Positions 8,937 through 17,910 of a stretch of DNA of 64,000 bases are shown here, one piece after another. Position 1 is the first letter of the stretch; each line of letters opens with the position of its first letter. Made by a program: the position numbers and the translations under genes. A model generated the notes under the pieces. That model saw only the letters and a list, made by a program, of their open reading frames with translations, made no database searches and was not told the origin of the DNA. The stretch comes from Pseudohongiella acticola (GTDB lineage: Bacteria; Pseudomonadota; Gammaproteobacteria; Pseudomonadales; Pseudohongiellaceae): contig NZ_MASR01000001.1 of the NCBI RefSeq assembly GCF_001758195.1, positions 1,116,001 through 1,180,000 of the forward strand. The letters are read 5' to 3'.

Positions 8937-11291
8937 TTATTCACTGTCTTCCTGATATAGCCTGAAATCGTTGCGGCCCGCGCGTTTTACCTGGTACAAA
9001 GCGGTGTCGGCCTTCCTCAGAAGATCCTCAGCGGTGTCAGGGCTGCCGGGGTCATAGATGGCAATTCCTACACTGAGCGAGACCTTCAACTGCAGGAGAT
9101 CGCTATCAAATTCCTCACGAATTGCGCGGAATACCTTGCGGGCAACCAAAGCAGCGTCCTCAGGCGCGCTGATTTCTGACAACAGCAAGACAAACTCATC
9201 ACCGCCCTGACGGGCCAGGGTATCGGAGTTTCTGACCACAGCACTCAACTTGTCCGCGATCCATTTCAGCAGGTCGTCTCCTACATCGTGACCGTACTCG
9301 TCATTTACCTGCTTAAAATGGTCTACATCGATAAACATGAGCGCAAAAGAACGTTTATGTCGGCGGCTCAATGCCAGGGTATGGTTCAATCGCTCCTGCA
9401 GTAGCCGGCGGTTGGGCAGCGCGGTCAGCTCATCATGGCTAGCTTGGTGGGCGACACGTTTCTCAAGTCTCTTGCGCTCGGTGATATTCTCAATTTGAGA
9501 GACATAGTGCTGCGGCTGCCCTTTATTGTCTGTCACCATGGAGGCGCTGAGCACAATCCAGATGAGAGAGCCATCCTTGCAGAAATAACGCTTTTCCATC
9601 TGATATCGGGGTATCTTACCGGCGGTGAGCGCTTCCAGGTGCTCAAGATCCAGCTCCAGATCGTCCGGGTGCGTGATATCCTGAAAGGTGAGTTGCAGCA
9701 GCTCGCTTTCTTCATACTGCAACATATCCAGCAGCGCCTGGTTTACTTTTAACCACTCGCCCGCCAGCCCGACCAGAGCCATGCCCACAGCAGCCGATTC
9801 AAATGAACCACGGAAGCGCTGATCGCTTTCGCTCAGCGCCAGCTCCAGTGTCTTCAGACGGTCGATGTCGGTATGGGTGCCGATAGTACGGGCAGGTTTG
9901 CCATCTTGGGTCCAACTGACAATTGCCCCCCGGGTCAGGATCCAGCGCCACTGGTCATCGCGGGTCTTCAGACGATGTTCAACGCTGTAGTTATCGCTCT
10001 TGCCGGAAATGAAGTCAGCGATCGCGGCCTCCGCGCGAGGCCTATCGTCGGGATGAACCAGACGCTCCCATTCCGAGAAATCATTCCGGATCTCATCGTC
10101 CGCAAATCCCAACATGGATTTCCATTCAGTATTAAAATTCACTTCATTGGTGACATTGTTCCAGTCCCAGACGCCGTGCCCGGCACCCGAGAGCGCTGAT
10201 TTCCAGCGGAATTCGGTTTCGGATAACTCCTGATTCATGACTTCCGCTCGGACTTCTGCACGTTCACGGCTTGTTGACAATGCCCACGTCAGCAACGCCA
10301 TTAAAGCAGTGAAAAGAGTACCTATAAACAGCACCAGTCCTGGCTCGGTGTTTTCGTGCGGCTGAATAAAGCTACTATCTGCTGAGAACCTGACAGTCCA
10401 GGTACGCTGGGCAAATTCGATCTGCTCTGTGCGCAGGAAAGGCAGACCGGTTGCCTCCAGCGTTTCGTTTGATGTTGCATATAATTGCGCATCGCTATTG
10501 ATGTCGGCCCCGTCGTAGAGGCCCAGCGCTACCGGGGACTCGTCCAGCTGAATACCCTGCATCAAAATGTCCATGCTGAAGGGTGCATATACCCACCCCA
10601 GTAGCTCATCAACATTAATCTCAGCATCGTTGATCTCGCCTTGATAGAGAGGCAGATACAACAGAACTCCGGCAATCGGACCGCGATCAACATCCTGTAC
10701 CAGGCTTACTTTGCCGGATAACGCCAGCTCACCACTGACCCGGGCTCTGTCCATCGCCTCGCGCCTGACTGGCTCGGAATACATATCGAAACCAAAGGCG
10801 TTCAGATTATTGCCACTGAACGGCTCGATATAGACGATGGCAGAGTATTGATCACGATCACCGGAGGGGGCCACGGTATAGTCCGGAAAACCGCTGGTTC
10901 GGACATTGGTGATATGTTGATCCAACTGGTCTGGGGCTATATTCAGCGCGTAGGCAATACCCAGAATCCCGGGGTAATTCTCTTCCAGATTAAGCTCGTT
11001 AGTATACGAGCGAAATTCCTCGCGGCTGACATCGTCCGAGGCAATAAACAGGCCCTTGACTCCCCTGAGCACCTGCCCGTAAATAGCCATTCGTTCCTGA
11101 ATAAGCTCCAGGCTTTCACTGGTCGCATCAAAAAAGCGGTCCTGATCTTCATCATTCACGACACTGACTGCATTTCGCCAGGCCAGTGATGTCAGCAATG
11201 CCCCGAAGGCCAGAACGGCAACCGTTAATGAAGAGATTCGCGTGACACGAAGCCATTTACTCGAAAAAGACTTAGCTCTGTTTATCATCAT
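8937..11291 (-). CDS. membrane diguanylate cyclase, CHASE-PAS-PAS-GGDEF
   Basis: A 784-residue sensor that makes cyclic di-GMP from two GTP. An N-terminal membrane helix (about 17-40) is followed by a periplasmic CHASE domain (about 80-290, with NYPGILGIAYALNI and YTVAPSGDRDQYSAIVYIEP), a second membrane helix (about 318-340), two PAS domains with PAC-type ends, and a C-terminal GGDEF domain. The active site is GGDEF at residues 696-700, and RNSD at 687-690 is a correctly spaced RxxD inhibitory site, so product inhibition is likely. No EAL domain follows. The start is six bases after the stop of the M48 protease gene, so both are probably one transcript. The CHASE ligand is unknown. Confidence 0.93.
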   Translation of the reverse strand: MMINRAKSFSSKWLRVTRISSLTVAVLAFGALLTSLAWRNAVSVVNDEDQDRFFDATSESLELIQERMAIYGQVLRGVKGLFIASDDVSREEFRSYTNELNLEENYPGILGIAYALNIAPDQLDQHITNVRTSGFPDYTVAPSGDRDQYSAIVYIEPFSGNNLNAFGFDMYSEPVRREAMDRARVSGELALSGKVSLVQDVDRGPIAGVLLYLPLYQGEINDAEINVDELLGWVYAPFSMDILMQGIQLDESPVALGLYDGADINSDAQLYATSNETLEATGLPFLRTEQIEFAQRTWTVRFSADSSFIQPHENTEPGLVLFIGTLFTALMALLTWALSTSRERAEVRAEVMNQELSETEFRWKSALSGAGHGVWDWNNVTNEVNFNTEWKSMLGFADDEIRNDFSEWERLVHPDDRPRAEAAIADFISGKSDNYSVEHRLKTRDDQWRWILTRGAIVSWTQDGKPARTIGTHTDIDRLKTLELALSESDQRFRGSFESAAVGMALVGLAGEWLKVNQALLDMLQYEESELLQLTFQDITHPDDLELDLEHLEALTAGKIPRYQMEKRYFCKDGSLIWIVLSASMVTDNKGQPQHYVSQIENITERKRLEKRVAHQASHDELTALPNRRLLQERLNHTLALSRRHKRSFALMFIDVDHFKQVNDEYGHDVGDDLLKWIADKLSAVVRNSDTLARQGGDEFVLLLSEISAPEDAALVARKVFRAIREEFDSDLLQLKVSLSVGIAIYDPGSPDTAEDLLRKADTALYQVKRAGRNDFRLYQEDSE

Positions 11292-11297
11292 CCAGGC

Positions 11298-12881
11298 TCA
11301 ATTGACCGACACGCCGCGCACAATGACTTGCGCCTGTACAGTCTGTGGATCAGTTTCCGCCGGCAGCGTCAGCCCGGAAGCAACATCACGCGCCTGCCCG
11401 GCAGCAAGACCACGCACGGTGACGGCACGGCGCACGCCTTCTCTGCCCACTGACGCCTGCAATTCGAGTTCGATCAGCACCATGGGCACGGGCGCCCTGT
11501 TCAGCACCCGCACCTGAATCTGCCCACCGGCACCAACAAAGGCCTGCGCCTGAATGTAGGCGCCGGGATTGTCCGCCACATCCAGACGTATGTAAGCGGC
11601 CTGAGCCTGCTCCCCCAATTGACCGGGTGCGCTGGCCGCCTGTTCAAAATACTGTTTGGCAAGACCCCGGTCGTTAGCAGCCAGGGCCATGGTGCCCAGC
11701 TCGTTCATCGCCAGCGCTGTTGGTAACAGATCGACGCTGGCCTGCAGATCTGCCCGTGCCTGTCGCTCGTTACCCTGCCGGGAGTAGGCCAGGCCACGTC
11801 CCAGATAATAGTCGAAATAGGCATCATCCCGCGCCAGTGCCTGATTGTAAGTGTCAATGGCAGCACTGTATCGACGCTGCATCAGGGCGATATCGGCTTT
11901 CAAACCATAAAACCGGGCTTCTTGCGGCAACATGGCAATGGCGCTGTCCAGTTTCTGCTCGGCCTCTTCAACCTTGTCATCACGCACCAGGGCATAGGCT
12001 TCGTCAAAGGCTTCATACGCGGGCTGGGTTTCGCGTAACCGGGCGGTGCGCTGCTGGTAGCGTTGTTCACCCAGTTCACCATCGGTGTAACCTTCCGTCC
12101 TTAACTGCGCCGTCAGTTCGCGGTTGTTTTGCACCCGTTCGGTGGACGCCGGGTGACTGGCAAACAGCCCGTCAATCCAGCCTGGGGCATTGCCTTCCGA
12201 CAGTCGCACAAAGGTTTCTTGCAGGCTGACTGCTGCAGCCGGATCGTAGCCCGCTTCGGCCATATACCGGGTACCATACAGATCACCTTCGCGTTCGGCA
12301 TCGCGGCCATAGCGCTGACTGACCAGTTGCGCACCAAGCTGGGCCCCGCCGACAATAAAGCCACCGTACTCATTATCACTCACCGCGACCGCGACCGATG
12401 TCGCCAACAGCGCACCCTGCAGCAACATGCCGCGCTCCATGGACTGGGCTCCATGACGCGCGGCCGAGTGCACCACTTCATGCCCCAACACCGCAGCCAA
12501 CTCAGCCTCATTATCCAGCTCCGTTAACAGGCCCCGGTTGATGGCAATTTTGCCACCCGGCAGCGCCCAGGCGTTGGGTACAGAGCTGTTGAGTACAACA
12601 AATTCATACGGCAGATCGCGCGGACTCTGTGCGGCTACCCGCTGGCCAACTTCACTGACGTAGGCCGTCAGCTCAGTGTCGATATTCCACTGCCCGCCCT
12701 GGCTCTGCTGAGTGGGCAGGTAATTTTCTTCACCCAGGTTTATTTCCTGGCGTTCGGAGACAAAGGTCAGTTCCCGGTCACCGGTCACCGGGTTTTCAGC
12801 GCAGGTGGTCAGCACCACTGCCAGCGCAACCATGGCCAAATGTCGCCATATCGATGGCTGGACCCGTGCATCGTCAGTCAT
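11298..12881 (-). CDS. M48-family zinc metalloprotease with TPR region
   Basis: About 527 residues, exported and probably periplasmic. A hydrophobic signal (residues 14-26) ends at VLTTC27, lipobox-like but with an atypical Thr before Cys. The M48 domain holds the zinc motif H134-E-V-V-H138 in AAVLGHEVVHSAARHG and the downstream Glu ligand region REGDLYGTRYMAEAGYDP. The second half has helical repeats of TPR type (YGLKADIALMQRRYSAAIDTYNQALARD, 20 seen of the pattern) like BepA/YfgC, an envelope chaperone-protease for outer-membrane assembly. The frame opens 162 bases earlier, but the ATG at 12881 has GGGAG upstream and directly precedes the signal peptide. It is upstream of the cyclase gene. 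Confidence 0.9.
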   Translation of the reverse strand: MTDDARVQPSIWRHLAMVALAVVLTTCAENPVTGDRELTFVSERQEINLGEENYLPTQQSQGGQWNIDTELTAYVSEVGQRVAAQSPRDLPYEFVVLNSSVPNAWALPGGKIAINRGLLTELDNEAELAAVLGHEVVHSAARHGAQSMERGMLLQGALLATSVAVAVSDNEYGGFIVGGAQLGAQLVSQRYGRDAEREGDLYGTRYMAEAGYDPAAAVSLQETFVRLSEGNAPGWIDGLFASHPASTERVQNNRELTAQLRTEGYTDGELGEQRYQQRTARLRETQPAYEAFDEAYALVRDDKVEEAEQKLDSAIAMLPQEARFYGLKADIALMQRRYSAAIDTYNQALARDDAYFDYYLGRGLAYSRQGNERQARADLQASVDLLPTALAMNELGTMALAANDRGLAKQYFEQAASAPGQLGEQAQAAYIRLDVADNPGAYIQAQAFVGAGGQIQVRVLNRAPVPMVLIELELQASVGREGVRRAVTVRGLAAGQARDVASGLTLPAETDPQTVQAQVIVRGVSVN

Positions 12882-13108
12882 GTCGGTGCTCCCGGAAAGT
12901 GAGATTGAGGTGTAATTGTAATCTGCACGGCGGTGATCAGCAATCGCCTCAGCTGACGCGGCTCTGACACGTTCTGTTGCAGAACCGTGCTTTCTAGGGC
13001 GCAACAAACACGGTAATATTGTGGTCTGACCTGGCAACACCATCGAATAATTAGAAAAACCCCCAGACTTGTCACCATCATCCGAATTCAGGAAAGAGGA
13101 GAATCCGC

Positions 13109-15298
13109 TTGATCAGATTTCTGCTGCTCATGTTATTACCCATTTTCGCATCCGTCAGTGCCCACGCACAGACGGCGTCTGCCGAACGCGGTGCCACCCT
13201 GTTTCAGTCGGAATGCGCTCGCTGCCACGTGCAGGCCGACATTGAAATGCGCATCACCAATGACTGGCTGGGCCTGCCTGCCAATGAGCTGCATAGCCAG
13301 ATCATGGCAACCATGCCTGCGGAAACGCCCGGTTCCCTGAGCCCGGACGAATATCTGGATTTGACAGCCTATGTCCTGCAAATGGCCAATGCCACCGAAA
13401 CCGGCAGCGGCATGAGCATCGCTCAGCTGGCGGGTTTCAACATTGCGCGCGGCGCTGCCGGTGCCGGCCCGGACTATTACCCCTGGACCAGCATGAACGG
13501 CGGTTTGAACTCCAATCGCTACTCACCTCTGGAGCAGATTAATGCCGACAATGTTGGCGAGCTGGAAATTGCCTGGACCTGGAGCGGCGCTAACTACGGC
13601 CCACGCCCTGAAGGTCTGAACGTCACCTCTCCCATCATGATCAATGGCGTGCTGTATGCCACCGTTGGCACCACCCGTAATGTGGTGGCCATTGACGCCG
13701 GCACTGGCCAGACCCTGTGGATGTGGCGTCCGCTGGAGGGCGAGCGCTTTGAAGAGTCACCGCGCAAAAATTCCGGCAAAGGTGTTGCCTATTGGTCTGA
13801 TGGTGAACAGGAAACCATATTTGTGGTGACGCCGGGTTATTATCTGGTAGCCCTGAACGCAGAAGATGGCCGCATGGTTGAGTCGTTTGGCAACGGCGGT
13901 ACACTGGACCTGATGGACGGCATGCGTTTTAGCGATGCCCGTGAGGACCGTGACATCACTCTGACTTTCCCGCCCACCGTGATTGAAGATGTGCTGGTCG
14001 TGGGTGCCGCGCACCAGGTCAGCATGCGTCCGCCAACCGCCGACAATGTCAAAGGTGATGTGCGTGGCTTTGATATCCGCACCGGCGAACTGCTGTGGAC
14101 ACACCGCAATATTCCGACCAAGGGTGAAGAAGGCTATGACACCTGGCTTGAGGGCTCCGCTCAACATACCGGCAACGGTGGTGTCTGGACAGCCATGTCG
14201 GCCGACCCTGAACTTGGCCTGGTTTACCTGCCCGTGGAATCTGGCACCGGTGATCGCTACGGTGGTGACCGCCCCGGCAGCAATCTGTTTACCGGCTCCG
14301 TGGTAGCGGTTGATTACCGCACCGGCGAGCGCAAATGGTATTTCCAGCACCTTCGCCACGATATCTGGGACTACGACACGCCGTCCGCACCGGTGCTGGC
14401 TGACCTGCCCGATGGTCGCAAATTGCTGGTACAGATGACCAAACAGGCGTTCGCCTACGTACTGGATCGCGAGACCGGTGAGCCGATCTGGGAAATGCAG
14501 GAGCGTGCGGTGCCGCAATCCGACGTTCCTGGCGAATGGACCTCTCCGACCCAGCTGTTCCCGACGCGCCCCCCGGCCTACGACCGCCAGGGTATTAGTG
14601 AAGACGACCTGGTCAACTTCACCCCGGACATTCTGGCCATGGCCAAAGAAGCAGTGAAGCCTTATCGCATGGGGCCTTTATTCCAGCCAGCGTCGCTTGC
14701 AGATGCCGACGACGGCACCATTGGCACACTCAGCCTGCCTGGCACACTGGGTGGCTCCAACTGGGAAGGCGCAGCTTATGACCCGGACACAGGCATGCTG
14801 TACATCCCCTCTCGCACCGACGTGGCGGTATTGTCACTGGTTCCGGGTGCAGAGTTCTCCGACGTTGACTGGATCCAGGGCCCTGCCCGCACTCCCAACG
14901 TCGATGGCCTCCCTATTGTGCAGCCACCGTGGGGCCGGATCACTGCGCTCGACCTGACCACCGGTGATATGGCGTGGTGGATCGCCAATGCGGACACACC
15001 TGATCGCATCGCCAATCACCCATTGCTGGAAGGGCTCGAGATTGACCGCACTGGTATCCCGACTCGCGCGGGTCTGCTGGCCACCAAGACACTGCTGTTT
15101 GCCGGTGAAGGCCAAGGCGGCAACCCGATCTTCCGTGCTCATGACAAGGCAACGGGCGAGATCGTCGCCGAGATCGATTTGCCAGCGTCTCAGACCGGCC
15201 TGCCCATGACTTATGCTCATCAGGGCAAGCAATACATCGTCATGTCGGTCAGCGGTAGCGGCCCGGCACAGTTTGTTGCATTGACGTTGCCGGACTGA
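13109..15298 (+). CDS. cytochrome c / PQQ-dependent dehydrogenase (quinoprotein)
   Basis: A periplasmic quinoprotein of 729 residues that oxidises an alcohol or sugar and passes electrons to its own haem. It starts with a TTG at 13109 behind the strong site AGGAAAGAGGAG. A signal peptide (cleavage near AHAQ, residue 21) precedes a cytochrome c domain with C36-A-R-C39-H40, then an eight-bladed PQQ propeller from about residue 145. Trp-docking-type repeats such as VAIDAGTGQTLWMW, FDIRTGELLWTH, VDYRTGERKWYFQ and LDLTTGDMAWW are visible, with LRHDIWDYDTPSAP as in the glucose dehydrogenase branch. The N-terminal position of the haem domain differs from ethanol dehydrogenases, which carry it at the C-terminus. 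Substrate is not predictable. PQQ synthesis genes are not in the window. Confidence 0.9.
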   Translation: MIRFLLLMLLPIFASVSAHAQTASAERGATLFQSECARCHVQADIEMRITNDWLGLPANELHSQIMATMPAETPGSLSPDEYLDLTAYVLQMANATETGSGMSIAQLAGFNIARGAAGAGPDYYPWTSMNGGLNSNRYSPLEQINADNVGELEIAWTWSGANYGPRPEGLNVTSPIMINGVLYATVGTTRNVVAIDAGTGQTLWMWRPLEGERFEESPRKNSGKGVAYWSDGEQETIFVVTPGYYLVALNAEDGRMVESFGNGGTLDLMDGMRFSDAREDRDITLTFPPTVIEDVLVVGAAHQVSMRPPTADNVKGDVRGFDIRTGELLWTHRNIPTKGEEGYDTWLEGSAQHTGNGGVWTAMSADPELGLVYLPVESGTGDRYGGDRPGSNLFTGSVVAVDYRTGERKWYFQHLRHDIWDYDTPSAPVLADLPDGRKLLVQMTKQAFAYVLDRETGEPIWEMQERAVPQSDVPGEWTSPTQLFPTRPPAYDRQGISEDDLVNFTPDILAMAKEAVKPYRMGPLFQPASLADADDGTIGTLSLPGTLGGSNWEGAAYDPDTGMLYIPSRTDVAVLSLVPGAEFSDVDWIQGPARTPNVDGLPIVQPPWGRITALDLTTGDMAWWIANADTPDRIANHPLLEGLEIDRTGIPTRAGLLATKTLLFAGEGQGGNPIFRAHDKATGEIVAEIDLPASQTGLPMTYAHQGKQYIVMSVSGSGPAQFVALTLPD

Positions 15299-15335
15299 CC
15301 TCAGACTGGACAGACCCCGCAGACCGCAAGGGCTG

Positions 15336-15376
15336 CAAACAAAAACGGCGCCTACTGATGGCGCCGTTTTTGTTTG
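15336..15376 (+). terminator. intrinsic terminator after the PQQ dehydrogenase
   Basis: A 17-bp perfect stem, CAAACAAAAACGGCGCC and its reverse complement, around a seven-base loop, with A and T tracts inside the outer stem. This can act in both directions. Confidence 0.9.
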
Positions 15377-15404
15377 CCCGGAGACAGGATCGCCCCGGAC
15401 GGCT

Positions 15405-15433
15405 TAGACATCAAGGTGATATTTTGATATAAT
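15405..15433 (+). promoter_or_regulatory. sigma70-like promoter of ectABC
   Basis: TAGACA (15405-15410), a 17-base spacer and a perfect TATAAT (15428-15433), inside an AT-rich stretch between the upstream terminator and ectA. Transcription would begin near 15440, leaving a leader of about 108 bases. Osmotic control of ect operons by sigma70/sigmaS-type promoters is known; no operator or EctR gene is visible here. Confidence 0.65.
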
Positions 15434-15547
15434 TATCACGTTTTCATTATTCATAGATAAAAGTTATAGACATCCGATGCTGTTATGGTCACGTAGCAAT
15501 GTCGGGTACATTAATTCTCATAAACAAAGGGAAACTGACTGTTTGTT

Positions 15548-16108
15548 ATGACTACTTTTCAAGAAGCGCCAGCGCTTCAAGAAAGACCCGACCCCCGACA
15601 ATCCATCCAATTGCGCCCCCCGACATCGGAAGACGGCGCACCTGTCCATAATCTGATTCGCAAGAGTGCGTTTCTGGACGATAACTCCCTGTACTGCTAT
15701 CTGGCTATCTGCACACATTTTTCGCAGACCAGTGTTGTTGCCACTATGGGTGAAGATATCGTCGGCCTGGTAACTGCCTATATTCCGCCTGAACAACCAG
15801 ACACTTTGTTTGTCTGGCAGGTCGCCGTTGATACGGTTGCGCAGAAGCAGGGACTGGCTGGCCGCATGTTGAATGCAATCCTGGCCGCCGATGCGTGCAA
15901 AGCGGTTAAATTTGTGGAAACCACGGTTACCAGCGACAACGCCGCCTCGCGTGCGATGTTTGCCTCTCTGGCCCGACGCAACGATTGCGGTATTGATGAA
16001 TCTGTCATGTTTGACCGGCAGACTCATTTTCTCAATCTGCACGACACCGAATACAAGTTGCGCATTGGCCCTCTTAGCAAAGACACCCTTGATGGAGAAC
16101 AGAAATGA
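15548..16108 (+). CDS. ectA: diaminobutyrate acetyltransferase EctA
   Basis: GNAT-family enzyme (186 residues) that acetylates L-2,4-diaminobutyrate with acetyl-CoA, the second step of ectoine synthesis. Seen: LRPPTSEDGAPVHNLIRKS at the start of the fold, the conserved DDNSLYCYLAICTHFSQTS segment specific to EctA, and the acetyl-CoA loop VAVDTVAQKQGLAGRML near residue 100. The ATG at 15548 has no good ribosome site at normal distance (AAAGGGAAA is about 15 bases away), and an in-frame stop lies just upstream, so the start is weak but forced. The stop overlaps the ectB start (ATGA). Confidence 0.95.
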   Translation: MTTFQEAPALQERPDPRQSIQLRPPTSEDGAPVHNLIRKSAFLDDNSLYCYLAICTHFSQTSVVATMGEDIVGLVTAYIPPEQPDTLFVWQVAVDTVAQKQGLAGRMLNAILAADACKAVKFVETTVTSDNAASRAMFASLARRNDCGIDESVMFDRQTHFLNLHDTEYKLRIGPLSKDTLDGEQK

Positions 16109-17379
16109 CAGACATTTTTAAAGACATCGAATCTGAAGTACAAAGTTATGCACGGGCATTCCCGGTCATTTTTGACAGAGCTCAGGGCGCCTATCTGTAT
16201 GACACTGACGACAAAGCCTATCTGGACTTCCTGGCCGGCGCGGGCACCTTGAATTACGGTCACAACAACCCGGTCCTGAAAAAGGCCCTGCTGGAATATA
16301 TCGAGCGTGACGGTATTGCTCACGGCCTGGACATGCACACCAGTGCCAAAGAAGAGTTTCTGACCAATCTCAATGAGCTGATTTTCAAGCCACGCGACCT
16401 CAACTACATGGTTCAGTTTACCGGCCCGACTGGCACCAACGCGGTTGAGGCAGCGCTGAAGATTGCCCGCAACGTAACCGGTCGGCATAACATTGTTGCC
16501 TTCACGAACGGCTTCCACGGTGTATCGCTGGGCGCCATGGCTGCCACCGGTAACTCACACCACCGTGATGCTTCCGGCATTCCGCTGGGTGGCGTGACGC
16601 ACGTGCCCTACTCCAATTATATGGGTGAAGAGCTCGACACCGTGAAGTTGCTTGAAAACCTGCTGGAAGACTCTTCCAGCGGTCTGGACAAGCCGGCGGC
16701 TGTCATTCTGGAAACAATCCAGGGTGAAGGTGGCCTGAATGTGGCCAGCAATGAATGGCTGCGTGCTATCGAGAAGTTGTGTCGTAAACACGAGATCATC
16801 CTGATTGTCGATGATATTCAGGCGGGTTGTGGCCGTTCCGGCAACTTCTTCAGCTTTGAAGAATCCGGCATCAAGCCGGACCTGGTCACCCTGTCGAAAT
16901 CATTGAGCGGTTATGGCCTGCCGTTTGCGGTAACGCTGATCAAACCTGAGTATGACACCTGGAAGCCGGGTGAGCACAATGGCACATTCCGAGGCAACAA
17001 CCACGCCTTTGTAACTGCCAACGCTGCACTCAAGGAGTACTGGTCGGACGATACGTTTGAAAAAGATGTGCAAAAGAAAATTGCACATTTGACCACGCGA
17101 CTGAAAAAGATTGCCGGCAAATACGACAAGAAGCTGATCAAACAGAAAGGCCGCGGCTTTATGCAAGGGTTGGAATGCCGTGACGGCGATCTGGCCGGCA
17201 AAATCTGCAAGTACTCGTTCAGCAAAAGCCTGGTCATTGAAACCAGTGGTGCCGACAGCCAGGTGGTTAAATGCCTGTGCCCGTTGATCATCACCATGGA
17301 AGAACTGGATAAGGGTCTGGATATTCTGGAAGAAGCCGTTGCGCACACCTTCCAGAAAGAGCTCAGCATTGCGTCGTAA
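16105..17379 (+). CDS. ectB: diaminobutyrate--2-oxoglutarate aminotransferase EctB
   Basis: PLP-dependent class III aminotransferase (424 residues, normal length) making L-2,4-diaminobutyrate from aspartate semialdehyde and glutamate, the first committed ectoine step. Seen: substrate-side FLAGAGTLNYGHNNP, the PLP phosphate-binding FTGPTGTNAVEAALKIAR, the cofactor Asp in LIVDDIQAGCGRSGNFFSFE, and the Schiff-base Lys in LVTLSKSLSGYGLPFA (about residue 268). GGAG at 16094-16097 is correctly placed for the ATG at 16105. It is coupled to ectA by a 4-base overlap and followed by ectC after 51 bases. Confidence 0.97.
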   Translation: MTDIFKDIESEVQSYARAFPVIFDRAQGAYLYDTDDKAYLDFLAGAGTLNYGHNNPVLKKALLEYIERDGIAHGLDMHTSAKEEFLTNLNELIFKPRDLNYMVQFTGPTGTNAVEAALKIARNVTGRHNIVAFTNGFHGVSLGAMAATGNSHHRDASGIPLGGVTHVPYSNYMGEELDTVKLLENLLEDSSSGLDKPAAVILETIQGEGGLNVASNEWLRAIEKLCRKHEIILIVDDIQAGCGRSGNFFSFEESGIKPDLVTLSKSLSGYGLPFAVTLIKPEYDTWKPGEHNGTFRGNNHAFVTANAALKEYWSDDTFEKDVQKKIAHLTTRLKKIAGKYDKKLIKQKGRGFMQGLECRDGDLAGKICKYSFSKSLVIETSGADSQVVKCLCPLIITMEELDKGLDILEEAVAHTFQKELSIAS

Positions 17380-17430
17380 GGCGTAGCTGGCATCTGATAT
17401 CCGCCCGGAAACAAACAAAAGGATGACAAC

Positions 17431-17814
17431 ATGATAGTAAGACAGCTACAGGAGTGCGAACAAAGCGATCGCAGCGTGAAGTCGAAAACCTGGCAGAGTG
17501 TTCGTATGCTGCTGGCAGACGACAACATGGGATTTTCGTTCCATATCACGACCATTTTCGCTGATACCGAAACGCACATGCATTACAAGAATCATCTCGA
17601 GTCGGTGTACTGCATCTCCGGCAAAGGTGAAATCAAGGATCTGGCTACCGGTCAGACGCACCAGATAACGCCCGGAACGCTGTACGTGCTGGACAAGCAT
17701 GACAAGCATATTCTTTATGCGTTTGAAGAACTGAGCCTGGCATGCGTTTTCAACCCGCCGGTCACCGGTCGTGAAGTGCATGATGCAGATGGCGCCTACC
17801 CGGCTTCGTCGTAA
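17431..17814 (+). CDS. ectC: L-ectoine synthase EctC
   Basis: Cupin-type cyclase of 127 residues that closes N-gamma-acetyl-diaminobutyrate to ectoine. It begins [18 protein letters not shown]-like as in other EctC proteins, and has the metal-binding cupin stretch [20 protein letters not shown] with a Glu/His set, and the second cupin motif [27 protein letters not shown] seven bases before the ATG is a good ribosome site. It is the last gene of the operon: a strong terminator follows at 17854. ectD (hydroxylase), ectR and an aspartokinase are not present next to it, so the product is ectoine unless hydroxylation genes lie elsewhere. Confidence 0.97.
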   Translation: MIVRQLQECEQSDRSVKSKTWQSVRMLLADDNMGFSFHITTIFADTETHMHYKNHLESVYCISGKGEIKDLATGQTHQITPGTLYVLDKHDKHILYAFEELSLACVFNPPVTGREVHDADGAYPASS

Positions 17815-17853
17815 ACGTCCCGGTTTGCGCTAACGACGGCGCCAACCCTGATA

Positions 17854-17897
17854 CAAAAAAAGCCCGCCCCCGGTACGACAGGGGCGGGCTTTTTTTT
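17854..17897 (+). terminator. intrinsic terminator of ectABC (bidirectional)
   Basis: AAAAAAAGCCCGCCCC and its complement GGGGCGGGCTTTTTTT flank a 10-base loop. The A tract on one side and T tract on the other allow use by ectC and by the converging gene at 17911-18486. Confidence 0.93.
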
Positions 17898-17910
17898 GCG
17901 CTGGCAACCA

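Noticed and set aside
13757-14518. 253-codon open frame antisense to the PQQ dehydrogenase
   Set aside because: It mirrors codon bias of a well-supported gene and has no family motif or ribosome site.
16911-17579. 222-codon open frame antisense to ectB and ectC
   Set aside because: Composition is Ser/Cys/Leu-rich as expected for a shadow frame; ectB is certain.
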